Part shown: positions 43,666-53,213 of the stretch, piece by piece
Position numbering within the stretch: the first letter of the stretch is position 1
How the letters are laid out: each line of letters begins with the position of its first letter
Origin: CAYZBF01 sp964476585
GTDB lineage: Bacteria; Hydrothermota; UBA3072
NCBI GenBank assembly: GCA_964476585.1
Contig: CAYZBF010000003.1
Span: forward strand, 1-64,000
Length of the DNA stretch: 64,000 nucleotides
Direction: 5' to 3'
The notes under the pieces: generated by a model
The model's input: only the letters and a program-made list of their open reading frames with translations
The model's database searches: none
Told to the model about the DNA's origin: nothing
Made by a program: the position numbers and the translations under genes

Positions 43666-44166
43666 ATGAAATTACAATTTAACATTGAGAAACTCCCTCC
43701 CGAAGGAGGGAAGTTTAATATAATTTTTAATAAGGATGACATAGGGGTGACTGATGTTAGAGACAACATCGAAGCAGAGATAAGTATAGAGAGGAGTGGG
43801 AATGTATTCAAAAGCAAAGGGCATCTGGAGTATGATTTGAACCTTGAATGTTCCCGTTGCCTCACCAACTTCACCCTACATCACAAGGGTGAATTTGAAT
43901 ATGAGTTCAAAAGGGCAAGCGTTTATGGAAGGCCTCCGATAGAAATAGATGCGAGAGATAGAGATTATCTCATTGTAAATAACATCATTGATTTCAAGCC
44001 GCATTTCTATGACCTTGTAATCCTTTCAATTCCTATGAAACCGCTCTGCAGGGAAGATTGTAAGGGACTCTGCCCAATTTGTGGAATAAACCTGAATATA
44101 AAGAACTGCGAACATGTTAAGAAATCCAAGAAAAAAGATATAACGGTAGAATATCAGAAAACTTAA
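43666..44166 (+). CDS. DUF177 protein (YceD-like)
   Basis: About 166 residues. DUF177 features: NLECSRCLTNFTLHHKGEFEYEF and CREDCKGLCPICGINLN, two cysteine pairs likely holding zinc. Members affect 23S rRNA accumulation and nearly always precede rpmF, as here (18 nt). I choose the ATG at 43666 because homology begins at MKLQFNI and the promoter ends just before it; a GTG at 43624 lies inside the -35 region. Confidence 0.88.
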   Translation: MKLQFNIEKLPPEGGKFNIIFNKDDIGVTDVRDNIEAEISIERSGNVFKSKGHLEYDLNLECSRCLTNFTLHHKGEFEYEFKRASVYGRPPIEIDARDRDYLIVNNIIDFKPHFYDLVILSIPMKPLCREDCKGLCPICGINLNIKNCEHVKKSKKKDITVEYQKT

Positions 44167-44184
44167 TGGACCTGGAGGAATCAT

Positions 44185-44370
44185 ATGCCAGTACCTAAGA
44201 AAAGATCATCAAAAACTCGCGGGAGAAAAAGAAGAACCCACTGGAAAATAGATAGCAAAACCCTTATTGAATGTCCACATTGCCATAGCCTTATGCGCCC
44301 TCATCGTGTTTGCCCTTCCTGCGGTTACTATAAAGGCCGGCTCGTTCTAAAGGGAATAGAAGAAGGCTGA
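44185..44370 (+). CDS. rpmF: 50S ribosomal protein bL32
   Basis: 61 residues. N-terminal basic segment AVPKKRSSK-like (MPVPKKRSSKTRGRKRRTH) and a zinc ribbon CPHC..CPSC (about 30-49), the four-cysteine form of bL32. Preceded by GGAGG. Between DUF177 and plsX, the usual gene order. The plsX ATG overlaps its stop. Confidence 0.97.
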   Translation: MPVPKKRSSKTRGRKRRTHWKIDSKTLIECPHCHSLMRPHRVCPSCGYYKGRLVLKGIEEG

Positions 44371-45347
44371 TGAAATTAGCTATTGATCTAATGGGGGGAG
44401 ATCTTGCCCCTCGTGTTCCCATTGAAGGAGCAAAGCGTGCTTACGAAGAATTAGGTGAACTATTAGAAGTTTATTTAGTGGGTAACGAGAATGTTATTAA
44501 AAAATTCTCTATACCCGATGTGTTTAAAATTGTGGATGCTCGTCAGGTTGTAGAATCAGATGAGCCTCCGATGGAAGCATTTAGAAAGAAAAAAGACTCT
44601 TCCATTGCAATATCCATTGAAATGCAAAAGGAAGGAGAAATTGATGCCAGTCTCAGTGCCGGCAACACCGGGGCAGTAGTGGCGTTCTCTATCCTATCAC
44701 TTGGAAGATTAGCTGGTGTAGACCGACCTGCCCTGACTACTTTCTTTCCCACAAAGAGGGGCCATTCGCTGGTGCTGGATGTTGGCGCCAATACTAATTG
44801 CAAGCCTTCAAGTCTAAGAGACTTTGGTGTAATGGGTTCTTTATATTTAGAGAAGGTCTTTAAGATCAAAAATCCCTCTGTCGGTTTACTATCTATGGGT
44901 GAAGAAGAGACAAAAGGAGGGCAGGTAGTTTCAGAAGCACATAATCTACTTTCTAACTCTGGTATAAACTTTGCTGGAAATATTGAAGGACACGATATCC
45001 TAGAAGGTAAAACAGACGTGGTAGTCTGCAGTGGATTTACTGGGAATGCCGTACTAAAATTCGGAGAGTCTCTTGTGGATTTTATAATTTCTCACATCAA
45101 AGAAAGTACAAGGTCTTCTCTTCGAGCATCATTTGGAGGACTTCTTATGAAGCCTGTTTTTACTTCCCTTCTGGAAAAAGTGAATTATGAAGAATATGGG
45201 GGAGCAATCCTATTAGGGGTTAACGGTATTTCTGTAGTCTGTCACGGGAAATCAGAGGCAAAAGCTATCAGGAATGCTATTCTTACCGCATACAAATTCT
45301 ATGATTTAAATGTGAATGCACTTATTAGTGAAAGTTTAGGGAAATGA
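44370..45347 (+). CDS. plsX: Phosphate acyltransferase PlsX
   Basis: 325 residues. It makes acyl-phosphate from acyl-ACP, the first step of phospholipid synthesis by the PlsX/PlsY route. Marks: IDLMGGDLAPRVPIEGA, SLSAGNTGAVVAFSILSLGR, LDVGANTNCKPSSLRDFGVMG, and EGHDILEGKTDVVVCSGFTGN. Peripheral membrane enzyme. Its stop overlaps the fabD ATG. Confidence 0.96.
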   Translation: MKLAIDLMGGDLAPRVPIEGAKRAYEELGELLEVYLVGNENVIKKFSIPDVFKIVDARQVVESDEPPMEAFRKKKDSSIAISIEMQKEGEIDASLSAGNTGAVVAFSILSLGRLAGVDRPALTTFFPTKRGHSLVLDVGANTNCKPSSLRDFGVMGSLYLEKVFKIKNPSVGLLSMGEEETKGGQVVSEAHNLLSNSGINFAGNIEGHDILEGKTDVVVCSGFTGNAVLKFGESLVDFIISHIKESTRSSLRASFGGLLMKPVFTSLLEKVNYEEYGGAILLGVNGISVVCHGKSEAKAIRNAILTAYKFYDLNVNALISESLGK

Positions 45348-46249
45348 AAACCGCATTACTTTTTCCGGGACAGGGAGTCCAGAGGGTGGGAATGGGAAAA
45401 GACCTATGCGAAGAGTTCCCCATCGCAAGGGAGCTATATGACAAAGCAGATAATTTACTCGGGTTTAGCCTTAAAGACCTCTGCTTTAATGGACCACAGA
45501 ATGAGCTCACCGAATCAAAGAATGCACAACCTGCAATCCTCCTGCACTCATATATAATTTTTAAGAAATTACAGGATAACCTGGGATTTTCTGCAGTAGC
45601 AGGACACAGTCTTGGAGAATATACCGCGCATCTCGCTGCCGAAACATTTGATTTTGATGATGCATTACATCTAGTCCGTTTTAGAGGAGAACTTATGAGT
45701 GCAACAAAGAATGGCGCAATGAGTGCAATAATCGGTATTCCTCCCCTGGAGATACAGACGGTTGTTAATAATACTTCCGGGACAGTTGTTGTTGCGAACT
45801 TCAACTCTCCAGCTCAGACCGTAATATCCGGTGAAGTTGATGCGGTAGAAAAAGCAGGGAATGAACTTGAAGAAATGGGTGCCAGGGTAATCCCTCTGTC
45901 CGTAAGTGGAGCATTCCATTCGCCACTTATGAAAGAAGTCTTTGATCCTTTTAGAAAGGTGCTACTTAAAACTAAACTCAAAAATCCATTTGTTTCAGTC
46001 TATTCTAACGTAACATCAGAAAAAGTAACATCTCCAGACGAGATAAGAAGAACCCTTGGAGAACAGATACTAAAACCTGTTCGTTGGGTTGACATCTTAA
46101 AAAATATGAAAAATGAAGGGGTAAACCGTTTCATCGAGATCGGATATGGTGAGGTACTCACAAAATTAGTAAAAAACACCCTTGACAATGTTGAAACTAT
46201 TAATATTTCTAATCCAAATCAGATAAGGGGATTCCTTGGAAGATACTAA
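45344..46249 (+). CDS. fabD: Malonyl-CoA:ACP transacylase
   Basis: 301 residues. Moves malonyl from CoA to ACP. FPGQGVQRVGMGKDL at the start, nucleophile Ser89 in GHSLGEYTAH, AVSGAFHSPLM-like segment (LSVSGAFHSPLMKEVF) with the catalytic His, and EIGYGEVLTKLVK. Standard length. Overlaps plsX by 4 nt and fabG by 14 nt. Confidence 0.96.
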   Translation: MKTALLFPGQGVQRVGMGKDLCEEFPIARELYDKADNLLGFSLKDLCFNGPQNELTESKNAQPAILLHSYIIFKKLQDNLGFSAVAGHSLGEYTAHLAAETFDFDDALHLVRFRGELMSATKNGAMSAIIGIPPLEIQTVVNNTSGTVVVANFNSPAQTVISGEVDAVEKAGNELEEMGARVIPLSVSGAFHSPLMKEVFDPFRKVLLKTKLKNPFVSVYSNVTSEKVTSPDEIRRTLGEQILKPVRWVDILKNMKNEGVNRFIEIGYGEVLTKLVKNTLDNVETINISNPNQIRGFLGRY

Positions 46250-46967
46250 GGTCGCTTTGATTACAGGTGGGGCTGCAGGAATCGGAAAAGGAATAGCATT
46301 AGCATTAGCAAAACGGGGCATTGATTGCATAATATTCGATATCAAGCATGGAGAAGCAGTGGTAAAAGAAATTGAGAAGTGCGGACGAAAAGGAGTATTC
46401 AAAGAAATCAATGTTGCCGACTCCAAGGCTGTAAATTCCGCTATAAAAGAGATCCAAGTTGAGATTGGTAATATTAATATCCTTGTAAATAATGCTGGTA
46501 TTACCAGTGACAACCTCCTTATCAGAATGGATGAGGAAGACTGGGATAGGGTAATTGAAGTGAACTTAAAGGGAACATTTAATTGCTCAAAAGCAGTTCT
46601 TCGCAGTATGATGAAGACTCACTGGGGAAGGATAATATCGATCTCTTCAATAATCGGTATAATGGGAAACGCAGGGCAATCAAATTACGCAGCTTCAAAA
46701 GCTGGTATCATTGGATTCACAAAATCTTTAGCCAAGGAGGTAGCCTCTCGAAATATAACAGTGAATGCCATTGCCCCGGGTTTTATAAAAACAGAAATGA
46801 CCGAATTACTCTCAAGTAAAGTTAAAGAAGAATACCTTTCCAATATTCCAACTGGCCGATTGGGAGAAGTGAATGATGTAGCCAACCTGGTTGCTTTCCT
46901 TATATCAGAAGAAGCCTCTTATATCACAGGACAAGTAATTCAGGTGGATGGTGGACTATTAACTTAA
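46236..46967 (+). CDS. fabG: 3-oxoacyl-ACP reductase FabG
   Basis: 243 residues, short-chain dehydrogenase. NADPH site TGGAAGIG (10-17), NNAG (85-88), catalytic Ser138, Tyr151 and Lys155 in SNYAASKAG. Reduces 3-ketoacyl-ACP in the elongation cycle. Start at TTG 46236, preceded by AAGGGG, inside the end of fabD; the first ATG would remove the nucleotide-binding strand. Confidence 0.95.
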   Translation: MEDTKVALITGGAAGIGKGIALALAKRGIDCIIFDIKHGEAVVKEIEKCGRKGVFKEINVADSKAVNSAIKEIQVEIGNINILVNNAGITSDNLLIRMDEEDWDRVIEVNLKGTFNCSKAVLRSMMKTHWGRIISISSIIGIMGNAGQSNYAASKAGIIGFTKSLAKEVASRNITVNAIAPGFIKTEMTELLSSKVKEEYLSNIPTGRLGEVNDVANLVAFLISEEASYITGQVIQVDGGLLT

Positions 46968-46982
46968 AAAGGAGGAATTGCA

Positions 46983-47219
46983 ATGGAGTTAGTGGATCAA
47001 GTTAAAAAAATAATAGCAGAACAGTTAGGAGCTGATGAAGCCCAAATCACTCCGGAAGCCCATTTTATAGATGATCTTGGAGCTGATTCTCTTGATACAG
47101 TTGAATTAATACTTTCTTTTGAGGAAACCTTTGACATCAGTATACCTGACGAAGACGCAGAGAAGTTAGAAACTGTAGGTAAAGCACTGGAGTATCTTGG
47201 AAAGAAATTAGAGAAGTAA
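46983..47219 (+). CDS. acpP: Acyl carrier protein
   Basis: 78 residues, acidic. The phosphopantetheine serine is Ser36 in GADSLDTVEL. AGGAGG precedes the ATG by 7 nt, the best ribosome-binding site in the operon, fitting the high demand for ACP. Its TAA overlaps the fabF ATG (TAATG). Confidence 0.98.
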   Translation: MELVDQVKKIIAEQLGADEAQITPEAHFIDDLGADSLDTVELILSFEETFDISIPDEDAEKLETVGKALEYLGKKLEK

Positions 47220-48460
47220 TGCTACGTGTAGCAGTCACAGGTCTGGGAATCGTCTCACCAGTTGGAATAGGGCTTCCGGCTTTCTGGAATTCCCTTAAAA
47301 ACGGAAAAAGTGGAGTCTGCCGGATTACAAAGTTCGATCCTTCTCCCTTTACAAGTCAAATAGCAGGTGAACTTTCTGATTTTGATCCTACAACGAGACT
47401 CTCGAGTAAAGAAATCCACAGGTTGGATAGGTTCTGTCAGTATGCCTTATTCGCAACCTATGAAGCAGTAGAGGACAGCAAACTTGATTTCGAAAAACTG
47501 GATAGAGATAGAATCGGGGTTATCTATGCTTCAGGAGTAGGAGGGATAATAACCTGGACAAGGGAAAATAAAAAATTTCTGGAAGGTGGTCCAAAAAGGG
47601 TGAGTCCCTTCTTCATTCCGAGTTTAATAATCAATACAGCAGCAGGCACAATAGCGATAAAGTTAGGCGTCAGAGGTCCAAATTTTGGAGTTGTCTCAGC
47701 CTGTGCCTCCTCAGGTCATGCCATTGGAGAATCATTCAGAAAGATCCGCTCAGGGGAAACGGATATAATGATTTCAGGTGGATCTGAAGCTCCTATTGAC
47801 CCCCTTGCACTAGCAGGTTTCTGCGCAATGAGGGCCCTTTCCACCCGAAACGATGAGCCTGAAAAAGCCTCACGCCCTTTTGATAAGGATAGGGATGGTT
47901 TCATTATGGCAGAAGGCGCAGCAACACTCATATTAGAAAGAATGGATTATGCAGAAAAGAGAGGTGCACATATTTATGGCGAAATCATTGGCTATGGAAC
48001 ATCTGATGATGCATATCATATTACAGCTCCTGATGAAACAGGTGATGCCCAAGCACTCGGTATTAAAATGGCACTGAAGGATGCAAATATAAAAGAGGAT
48101 GATATCGGGTACATCAATGCGCATGGAACTTCAACAATACTCAATGACAAAGTCGAAACCCAAGTGGTAAAAAAGGTCTTTGGTGAAAGGGTCTACGATA
48201 TCAATATATCATCAACGAAATCAATGACTGGCCATCTTCTGGGTGCAACTTCTGCTATCGAGGCTGCTACGACGCTCATGACACTTAAGGAAGGCATAAT
48301 AACGCCGACAATCAACTATGAAACCCCGGATCCTGATTGTGATCTAAATTATACCCCGAATAAGTCTGTAAAGAAGGATATAGAATACGCCATATCCAAT
48401 TCCTTTGGATTCGGCGGCCATAATGTAACACTGGCAATCAAAAAATATAGGACTCCTTAA
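47219..48460 (+). CDS. fabF: 3-oxoacyl-ACP synthase II
   Basis: 413 residues, condensing enzyme of the elongation cycle. Nucleophile Cys162 in SACASSGHAIGE; His residues in NAHGTSTILND and TGHLLGATSA; SFGFGGHN near the C-terminus. No fabH, fabZ or fabI is seen nearby. Followed directly by etfB with one-base overlap. Confidence 0.96.
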   Translation: MLRVAVTGLGIVSPVGIGLPAFWNSLKNGKSGVCRITKFDPSPFTSQIAGELSDFDPTTRLSSKEIHRLDRFCQYALFATYEAVEDSKLDFEKLDRDRIGVIYASGVGGIITWTRENKKFLEGGPKRVSPFFIPSLIINTAAGTIAIKLGVRGPNFGVVSACASSGHAIGESFRKIRSGETDIMISGGSEAPIDPLALAGFCAMRALSTRNDEPEKASRPFDKDRDGFIMAEGAATLILERMDYAEKRGAHIYGEIIGYGTSDDAYHITAPDETGDAQALGIKMALKDANIKEDDIGYINAHGTSTILNDKVETQVVKKVFGERVYDINISSTKSMTGHLLGATSAIEAATTLMTLKEGIITPTINYETPDPDCDLNYTPNKSVKKDIEYAISNSFGFGGHNVTLAIKKYRTP

Positions 48461-49251
48461 TGAGAATAATCGTGTGCGTGAAACAGGTCCCGGATCCTGA
48501 GTATGCTTCTATGGATAAAGAGACAGGAACGGTTGTGCGAGAAGGTGTGGAACTTATGGTGAATCCTTTTGATCTCTACGCAGTGGAAGAGGCCTTAAAG
48601 ATCAAAGAAGAATTGGGTGGTGATGTAATTGCTATCTCTATGGGACCTACCCAAGCTGAAGAGGCATTAAAGGAGGTAGTTGCCATGGGAGCAGATGAAG
48701 GGATTCTCCTGACATCATTAGATTTTGCAGGAGCTGATACGTGGGCTACTTCATATACCCTTGCCACAGCATGCAAGAAGATAGGGAACTTTGATCTTAT
48801 TCTGTGTGGAAAGCAGGCAATAGATGGAGATACAGCCCAGGTAGGTCCTGGTATTGCAGCTCAACTCGGTATCCCTCAGATTACTTTCGTGAGGAAGATA
48901 GAAGAAATCAAGGATACTAAAATAAGGGCAGAGAGATTGGTTGAGGGTGGGTATGAATTAATATCCTCTCCATTACCTCTTGTAATGACCGTAGTAAAAG
49001 AAATCAACGAACCTCGTCTTCCAACACTCAAAGGGAAACTACGCGCAAAGAAAGTTGAGATACAAAAATGGGGGCCAGAAGATATAAACGCTGATACAGA
49101 AAGGATTGGTCTGGCCGGTTCTCCAACGAGAGTAGATGAAATCTTCACCCCTAAATTAACAAAAGAATGTAAAATATTTGGAGCTTCCGAGATAGAAGAA
49201 GCTGTGTTAGAAATAATTAAGAAACAAGAAGAAATGGATTTAACTATCTGA
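48460..49251 (+). CDS. etfB: Electron transfer flavoprotein beta subunit
   Basis: 263 residues. IIVCVKQVPDPE at the start, NPFDLYAVEEALKIKE, the signature AIDGDTAQVGPGIAAQLG and VEGGYELISSPLPLVMTV. Binds AMP or a second FAD and pairs with EtfA. Downstream of fabF with one-base overlap and upstream of etfA with one-base overlap, an unusual place for Etf in a fatty-acid synthesis operon. Confidence 0.95.
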   Translation: MRIIVCVKQVPDPEYASMDKETGTVVREGVELMVNPFDLYAVEEALKIKEELGGDVIAISMGPTQAEEALKEVVAMGADEGILLTSLDFAGADTWATSYTLATACKKIGNFDLILCGKQAIDGDTAQVGPGIAAQLGIPQITFVRKIEEIKDTKIRAERLVEGGYELISSPLPLVMTVVKEINEPRLPTLKGKLRAKKVEIQKWGPEDINADTERIGLAGSPTRVDEIFTPKLTKECKIFGASEIEEAVLEIIKKQEEMDLTI

Positions 49252-50486
49252 TGGGCATAAAAGTCATTAGAGAGAGATGTATTGGATGCGGTATATGCAT
49301 TAATGCCTGTCCTTATGGGGCAATATCTTTAATAGATGAACCACACAAGTTAAAAGTAGAGAAAAGGGAGGAGGCTCCTAAACTTGCACTGATTGAAGAA
49401 GTTAAATGTACCCTATGTGGAGAGTGTATAGAACCCTGCCCTACCGATGCCATTCTAATAGAAGAGGAAACACTAAAGTACAAAGGGAGGGAAGAATACA
49501 AAGATGTTATGGTTTTCGCAGAACAGAGGAGAGGCAAATTAGAAGAAGCAGCATTCGAACTACTTGCGAAAGGAAGGGAACTAACAGATTCTTTGGGAGT
49601 CGAACTATATGCCCTACTCATATGTAAAGATGTAGAAGATAAACCAGAACAGCTTATTGCCAGCGGAGCTGATAAGGTTATCGTTGTGCGCGATGATTTC
49701 CTTTTTAATTTCTTACCAGAACCCTACACTAATATCCTGATTGATGTTATTAATAAATACATGCCATCCATATTCCTTGCACCCTCTACAACGCAAGGGA
49801 GAGCCTTACTCTCACGAACTGCGGCCTCCATCTACACAGGTCTTACTGCTGATTGTACTGGCCTTTCTGTTGATAAAGAAGGTAATCTTCTTCAGACAAG
49901 ACCTGCCTTTGGAGGCTCTGTAATGGCACGAATAATAACTCCAAATACAAGACCTCAAATGGCAACAGTAAGACCAAAAGTCTTTTCCCCTCTTCCCAAA
50001 GATCCAGAGAAGTCAGGCGAGATTATTGAAGAAGTTATTCCTAAAGAAAGACTAAAGAGCACCTCCAGATTCGAGTCCTGGATCGCTGATGAGACCTCTC
50101 TGGTCTCCATCGAAGATGCAGACATAATAGTAGCCGGCGGAAGAGGCTTAGGAAAGGCTCTGAATTTCAAACTCCTTTTTGAACTTGCGGAGCTTTTGGG
50201 AGGAGCAGTCGGAGCTTCAAGAGCAGTAATAGATGAAGGCTGGATCCCTTATTCACATCAGGTAGGTCAAACCGGGAAAACTGTAGCGCCATCCATTTAT
50301 ATGGCTTTTGGAATCAGCGGGGCTATCCAGCACTTAGAGGGTATGCGAAGTTCTGACTTCATTATCGCAGTTAACAAGGATTCCGAAGCTCCTATATTCA
50401 AGGTTGCAGATATTGGGATAGTTGCTGATTTATTTGATGTAGTTCCTGTATTAAAAGAAGGATTACTAAAGAAGAGAAATGGCTGA
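49251..50486 (+). CDS. etfA: Electron transfer flavoprotein alpha subunit with N-terminal ferredoxin domain
   Basis: 411 residues, about 80 longer than plain EtfA. The extra N-terminus is a two-cluster ferredoxin: Cys10, 13, 16, 20 and Cys53, 56, 59, 63, both CX2CX2CX3CP. Then the Etf core and the C-terminal FAD domain with GRGLGKALNFKLLFELAELL, GASRAVIDEGW, HQVGQTGKTVAP and NKDSEAPIFKVADIGIV. Such fused EtfA proteins occur in anaerobes with bifurcating or ferredoxin-linked Etf; bifurcation is not proven here. gyrA starts 8 nt before its stop. Confidence 0.95.
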   Translation: MGIKVIRERCIGCGICINACPYGAISLIDEPHKLKVEKREEAPKLALIEEVKCTLCGECIEPCPTDAILIEEETLKYKGREEYKDVMVFAEQRRGKLEEAAFELLAKGRELTDSLGVELYALLICKDVEDKPEQLIASGADKVIVVRDDFLFNFLPEPYTNILIDVINKYMPSIFLAPSTTQGRALLSRTAASIYTGLTADCTGLSVDKEGNLLQTRPAFGGSVMARIITPNTRPQMATVRPKVFSPLPKDPEKSGEIIEEVIPKERLKSTSRFESWIADETSLVSIEDADIIVAGGRGLGKALNFKLLFELAELLGGAVGASRAVIDEGWIPYSHQVGQTGKTVAPSIYMAFGISGAIQHLEGMRSSDFIIAVNKDSEAPIFKVADIGIVADLFDVVPVLKEGLLKKRNG

Positions 50487-52896
50487 GAAAATAAAGAAGG
50501 CATCTATAGTAGAGGAGATGGAAAAGGCCTACCTCGATTACTCAATGAGTGTAATCGTTGGTAGAGCACTTCCTGAGGTTCGCGACGGACTAAAACCAGT
50601 TCATAGAAGGATTCTCTATGCCATGAGTAAATTGGGGCTTACTTCGCAGTCTGCATTCAAGAAGTCTGCTACTGTAGTAGGAGAAGTCCTCGGTAAATAT
50701 CATCCACACGGAGATATGGCAGTTTATGATACAATGGTGAGGATGGCACAGGATTTTTCACTTCGACATCCACTAATCGACGGACAGGGAAATTTTGGTT
50801 CCATTGATGGAGATAATGCTGCAGCATACAGATATACTGAAGCGCGGCTTTCCCCCATTGCCGAGTTAATGCTTAAAGATATTGGAGAGGCTACAGTGGA
50901 CTTCGCCCCTAATTTCGATGCCTCTCTTGAAGAACCACAAGTTCTTCCCTCTGCCTTCCCAAATCTTCTTGTAAATGGTTCCTCTGGAATAGCTGTGGGG
51001 ATGTCTACTAATATACCGCCTCACAATTTAGCTGAAATATGTGACGGTGTAATTGCTTTCATAGAGAATCCCGATATGGAAACCGCCGATTTAATGGAGT
51101 ATATTAAGGGGCCAGACTTCCCTACACGCGGAATCATTGTAGGAGAGGAAGGCATACAAAAAGCATACAAAACAGGGGTAGGAAAGATAATAGTTCAGGC
51201 AAAAACCCATTATGAGAAAGGCGTGCGGGGTAAGGAACAGATTATAATAACAGAAATCCCATATCAATTGAATAAGACAACCCTCATAGAACAGATAGCA
51301 AATGCTGTGAATAAAGGGAAATTAGAGGGTATTTCGGATATTCGAGACGAATCAGACCGTGACGGTATAAGGATCGTCATAGTATTGAAACAGAACACGG
51401 ATAAGGAATTGGTAGTTAATAGACTATTAAAATATACTGACCTTCGGAGAACCTTTGGTATAATACTGCTTGCAATTGTGGACGGCGTTCCTAATAAACT
51501 AACACTTAAAGAATTGCTCGCACATTATATCAATCATAGACACGAGGTTGTCAGGAGAAGAAGCCAATATGAACTTGACAAGGCTGAAAAGAGAGCACAT
51601 ATTTTGGAGGGACTCCGTAGCGCCCTGGATGAGATTGATCGTATCGTAGAAATTATAAAAGGTTCAAAAAATAGAGCCGAAGCTAAAGAAAATTTAATCA
51701 AGGAATTCAACTTTAGTGAAGTACAATCGGACGCAATACTGGACATGAGACTCGCCCGGTTAACATCTCTCGAGAAAGAAAATATTATAGAGGAATATAA
51801 AGAGAATATTAAATTAATAGAAAAATTAAAGACCATTTTATCCTCCAGCAAGAGCCTGGATGGTATAGTTATTGAGGAACTGAAGAAAGTAAAAGAGCAG
51901 TTCTCCGACAAAAGGAGGACTGAGATAATCGCAGGGCCCATAGAGGATCTATCCCCTGAGAGTCTTATCAAGGAGGAAGATGTTGTGGTCACAATCACCA
52001 GGAGAGGATGGGTAAAGCGAATACCCCTTTACACGTATCATCTTCAGGGACGTGGAGGAAAAGGTGTAATTGGTATGCCTCAAAAGGATAACGATTATGT
52101 AGCCTCCCTGTTTATAGAATCAACTCATGATAAAATGTTGCTCTTTACTAACAAGGGAAGATGCTATCAACTGCAGGTATTCGACATTCCTGAAGGTAGC
52201 AGAATTTCTAAGGGTACTTCGTTGGCCCAGCTCCTCTCTATGGAACAGCGAGAAGAACCTCGTGGAGTAATCACATTAAAGGAATTTACGAAGGGAGATA
52301 ATATAATCCTAGCAACGAAGCATGGAATAATAAAGAAGATAGAGTTGAGGGAATTTAGAAATGCCCATTCAAAAGGAATAATTGCTCAGAACTTGAAGGA
52401 GGGTGATGAACTAATAATTGCCAGAAGGGTCAGTCAAGGTAATAGAATTCTCCTTGCCTCCAGAAGAGCACAGGTGATCAGGTTTAACGAGAGTAAATTA
52501 AGGGCGATGGGCAGAAATGCAAGAGGCGTTATAGGGATGTCTCTATCCGGGGATGATGAGGTAATCTCCTGTGTTATAGAAGATGAGAGAGCTACGGATC
52601 TCTTGTTTATAGCCAGTAATGGTTATGGTAAGAGAGTTACAATTCCCGAGTTCAGAGAGATTAGACGTGGCGGCAAGGGAGTTATTGGCATGAGGCTCAG
52701 TGAGAGGACTGGAGAACTACGTTGTATGGCAGGTGTAAGTAGGGATGAGGAAATAATGATAATATCAAAGGATGGCAATATAATACGCTTGAATTCTAAC
52801 GAGGTTAGCAAACAACATCGTCCTACTCGGGGTGTCCACGTAGTCAAGATGAAAGAGGGCGATGAAGTAACCGACATAGCCCTGGTATTGGATTGA
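50479..52896 (+). CDS. gyrA: DNA gyrase subunit A
   Basis: 805 residues. DNA-cleavage domain with SVIVGRALPEVRDGLKPVHR, LGKYHPHGDMAVYDTMVRMA and catalytic Tyr119 in AAYRYTEARLS; coiled-coil arm; C-terminal beta-pinwheel with the GyrA box-like QGRGGKGV (about residue 527). That supports gyrase rather than topo IV. It is separated from gyrB and cotranscribed with lipid genes. Confidence 0.97.
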   Translation: MAEKIKKASIVEEMEKAYLDYSMSVIVGRALPEVRDGLKPVHRRILYAMSKLGLTSQSAFKKSATVVGEVLGKYHPHGDMAVYDTMVRMAQDFSLRHPLIDGQGNFGSIDGDNAAAYRYTEARLSPIAELMLKDIGEATVDFAPNFDASLEEPQVLPSAFPNLLVNGSSGIAVGMSTNIPPHNLAEICDGVIAFIENPDMETADLMEYIKGPDFPTRGIIVGEEGIQKAYKTGVGKIIVQAKTHYEKGVRGKEQIIITEIPYQLNKTTLIEQIANAVNKGKLEGISDIRDESDRDGIRIVIVLKQNTDKELVVNRLLKYTDLRRTFGIILLAIVDGVPNKLTLKELLAHYINHRHEVVRRRSQYELDKAEKRAHILEGLRSALDEIDRIVEIIKGSKNRAEAKENLIKEFNFSEVQSDAILDMRLARLTSLEKENIIEEYKENIKLIEKLKTILSSSKSLDGIVIEELKKVKEQFSDKRRTEIIAGPIEDLSPESLIKEEDVVVTITRRGWVKRIPLYTYHLQGRGGKGVIGMPQKDNDYVASLFIESTHDKMLLFTNKGRCYQLQVFDIPEGSRISKGTSLAQLLSMEQREEPRGVITLKEFTKGDNIILATKHGIIKKIELREFRNAHSKGIIAQNLKEGDELIIARRVSQGNRILLASRRAQVIRFNESKLRAMGRNARGVIGMSLSGDDEVISCVIEDERATDLLFIASNGYGKRVTIPEFREIRRGGKGVIGMRLSERTGELRCMAGVSRDEEIMIISKDGNIIRLNSNEVSKQHRPTRGVHVVKMKEGDEVTDIALVLD

Positions 52897-53123
52897 TAGA
52901 AGTACGCAGGGTTCAGTTCTACTCAGGGGGAAAAAGGGATGAGGTCCCCAAAACCATATTCACCCATTCAGGAGTAATAAGAGTTCACAAAATCATAGAA
53001 ACGCGTCTAGAAGAAGATTATCAATCGGGAAGAAGAAAGATGGTCTTTATATTCAAGAGCATAGAAGATAATAAATATCGTCTGGAATCCAGCAAGGAAG
53101 GGTTTAAGCTAAGTCAATTGTAG
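52893..53123 (+). CDS. Small conserved protein downstream of gyrA (DUF6504-like)
   Basis: 76 residues: RRVQFYSGGKRDEVPKTIFT, then IETRLEEDYQSGRRKMVFIF and KYRLESSKEGFKLSQL. The order of a basic-aromatic start, E-P-turn and alternating strands resembles DUF6504-type small beta proteins; the match is loose. The TTG start overlaps the gyrA stop. It is the last gene before the terminator. Confidence 0.55.
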   Translation: MIEVRRVQFYSGGKRDEVPKTIFTHSGVIRVHKIIETRLEEDYQSGRRKMVFIFKSIEDNKYRLESSKEGFKLSQL

Positions 53124-53157
53124 AATAACTTTGCCGCCTCCGGGTTATTCAAAGAAT

Positions 53158-53193
53158 AAAGGGGGCAGTTGTGACCAGCTACCCCCTCTTTAT
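53158..53193. terminator. Bidirectional terminator
   Basis: AAAGGGGGCAG (53158-53168) pairs with CTaCCCCCTCTTT on the other side of a short loop, flanked by A/T-rich DNA on both strands. It lies between the gyrA operon and the convergent lipoprotein gene. Confidence 0.75.
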
Positions 53194-53213
53194 TACTCTA
53201 TATCACTGTAGAA

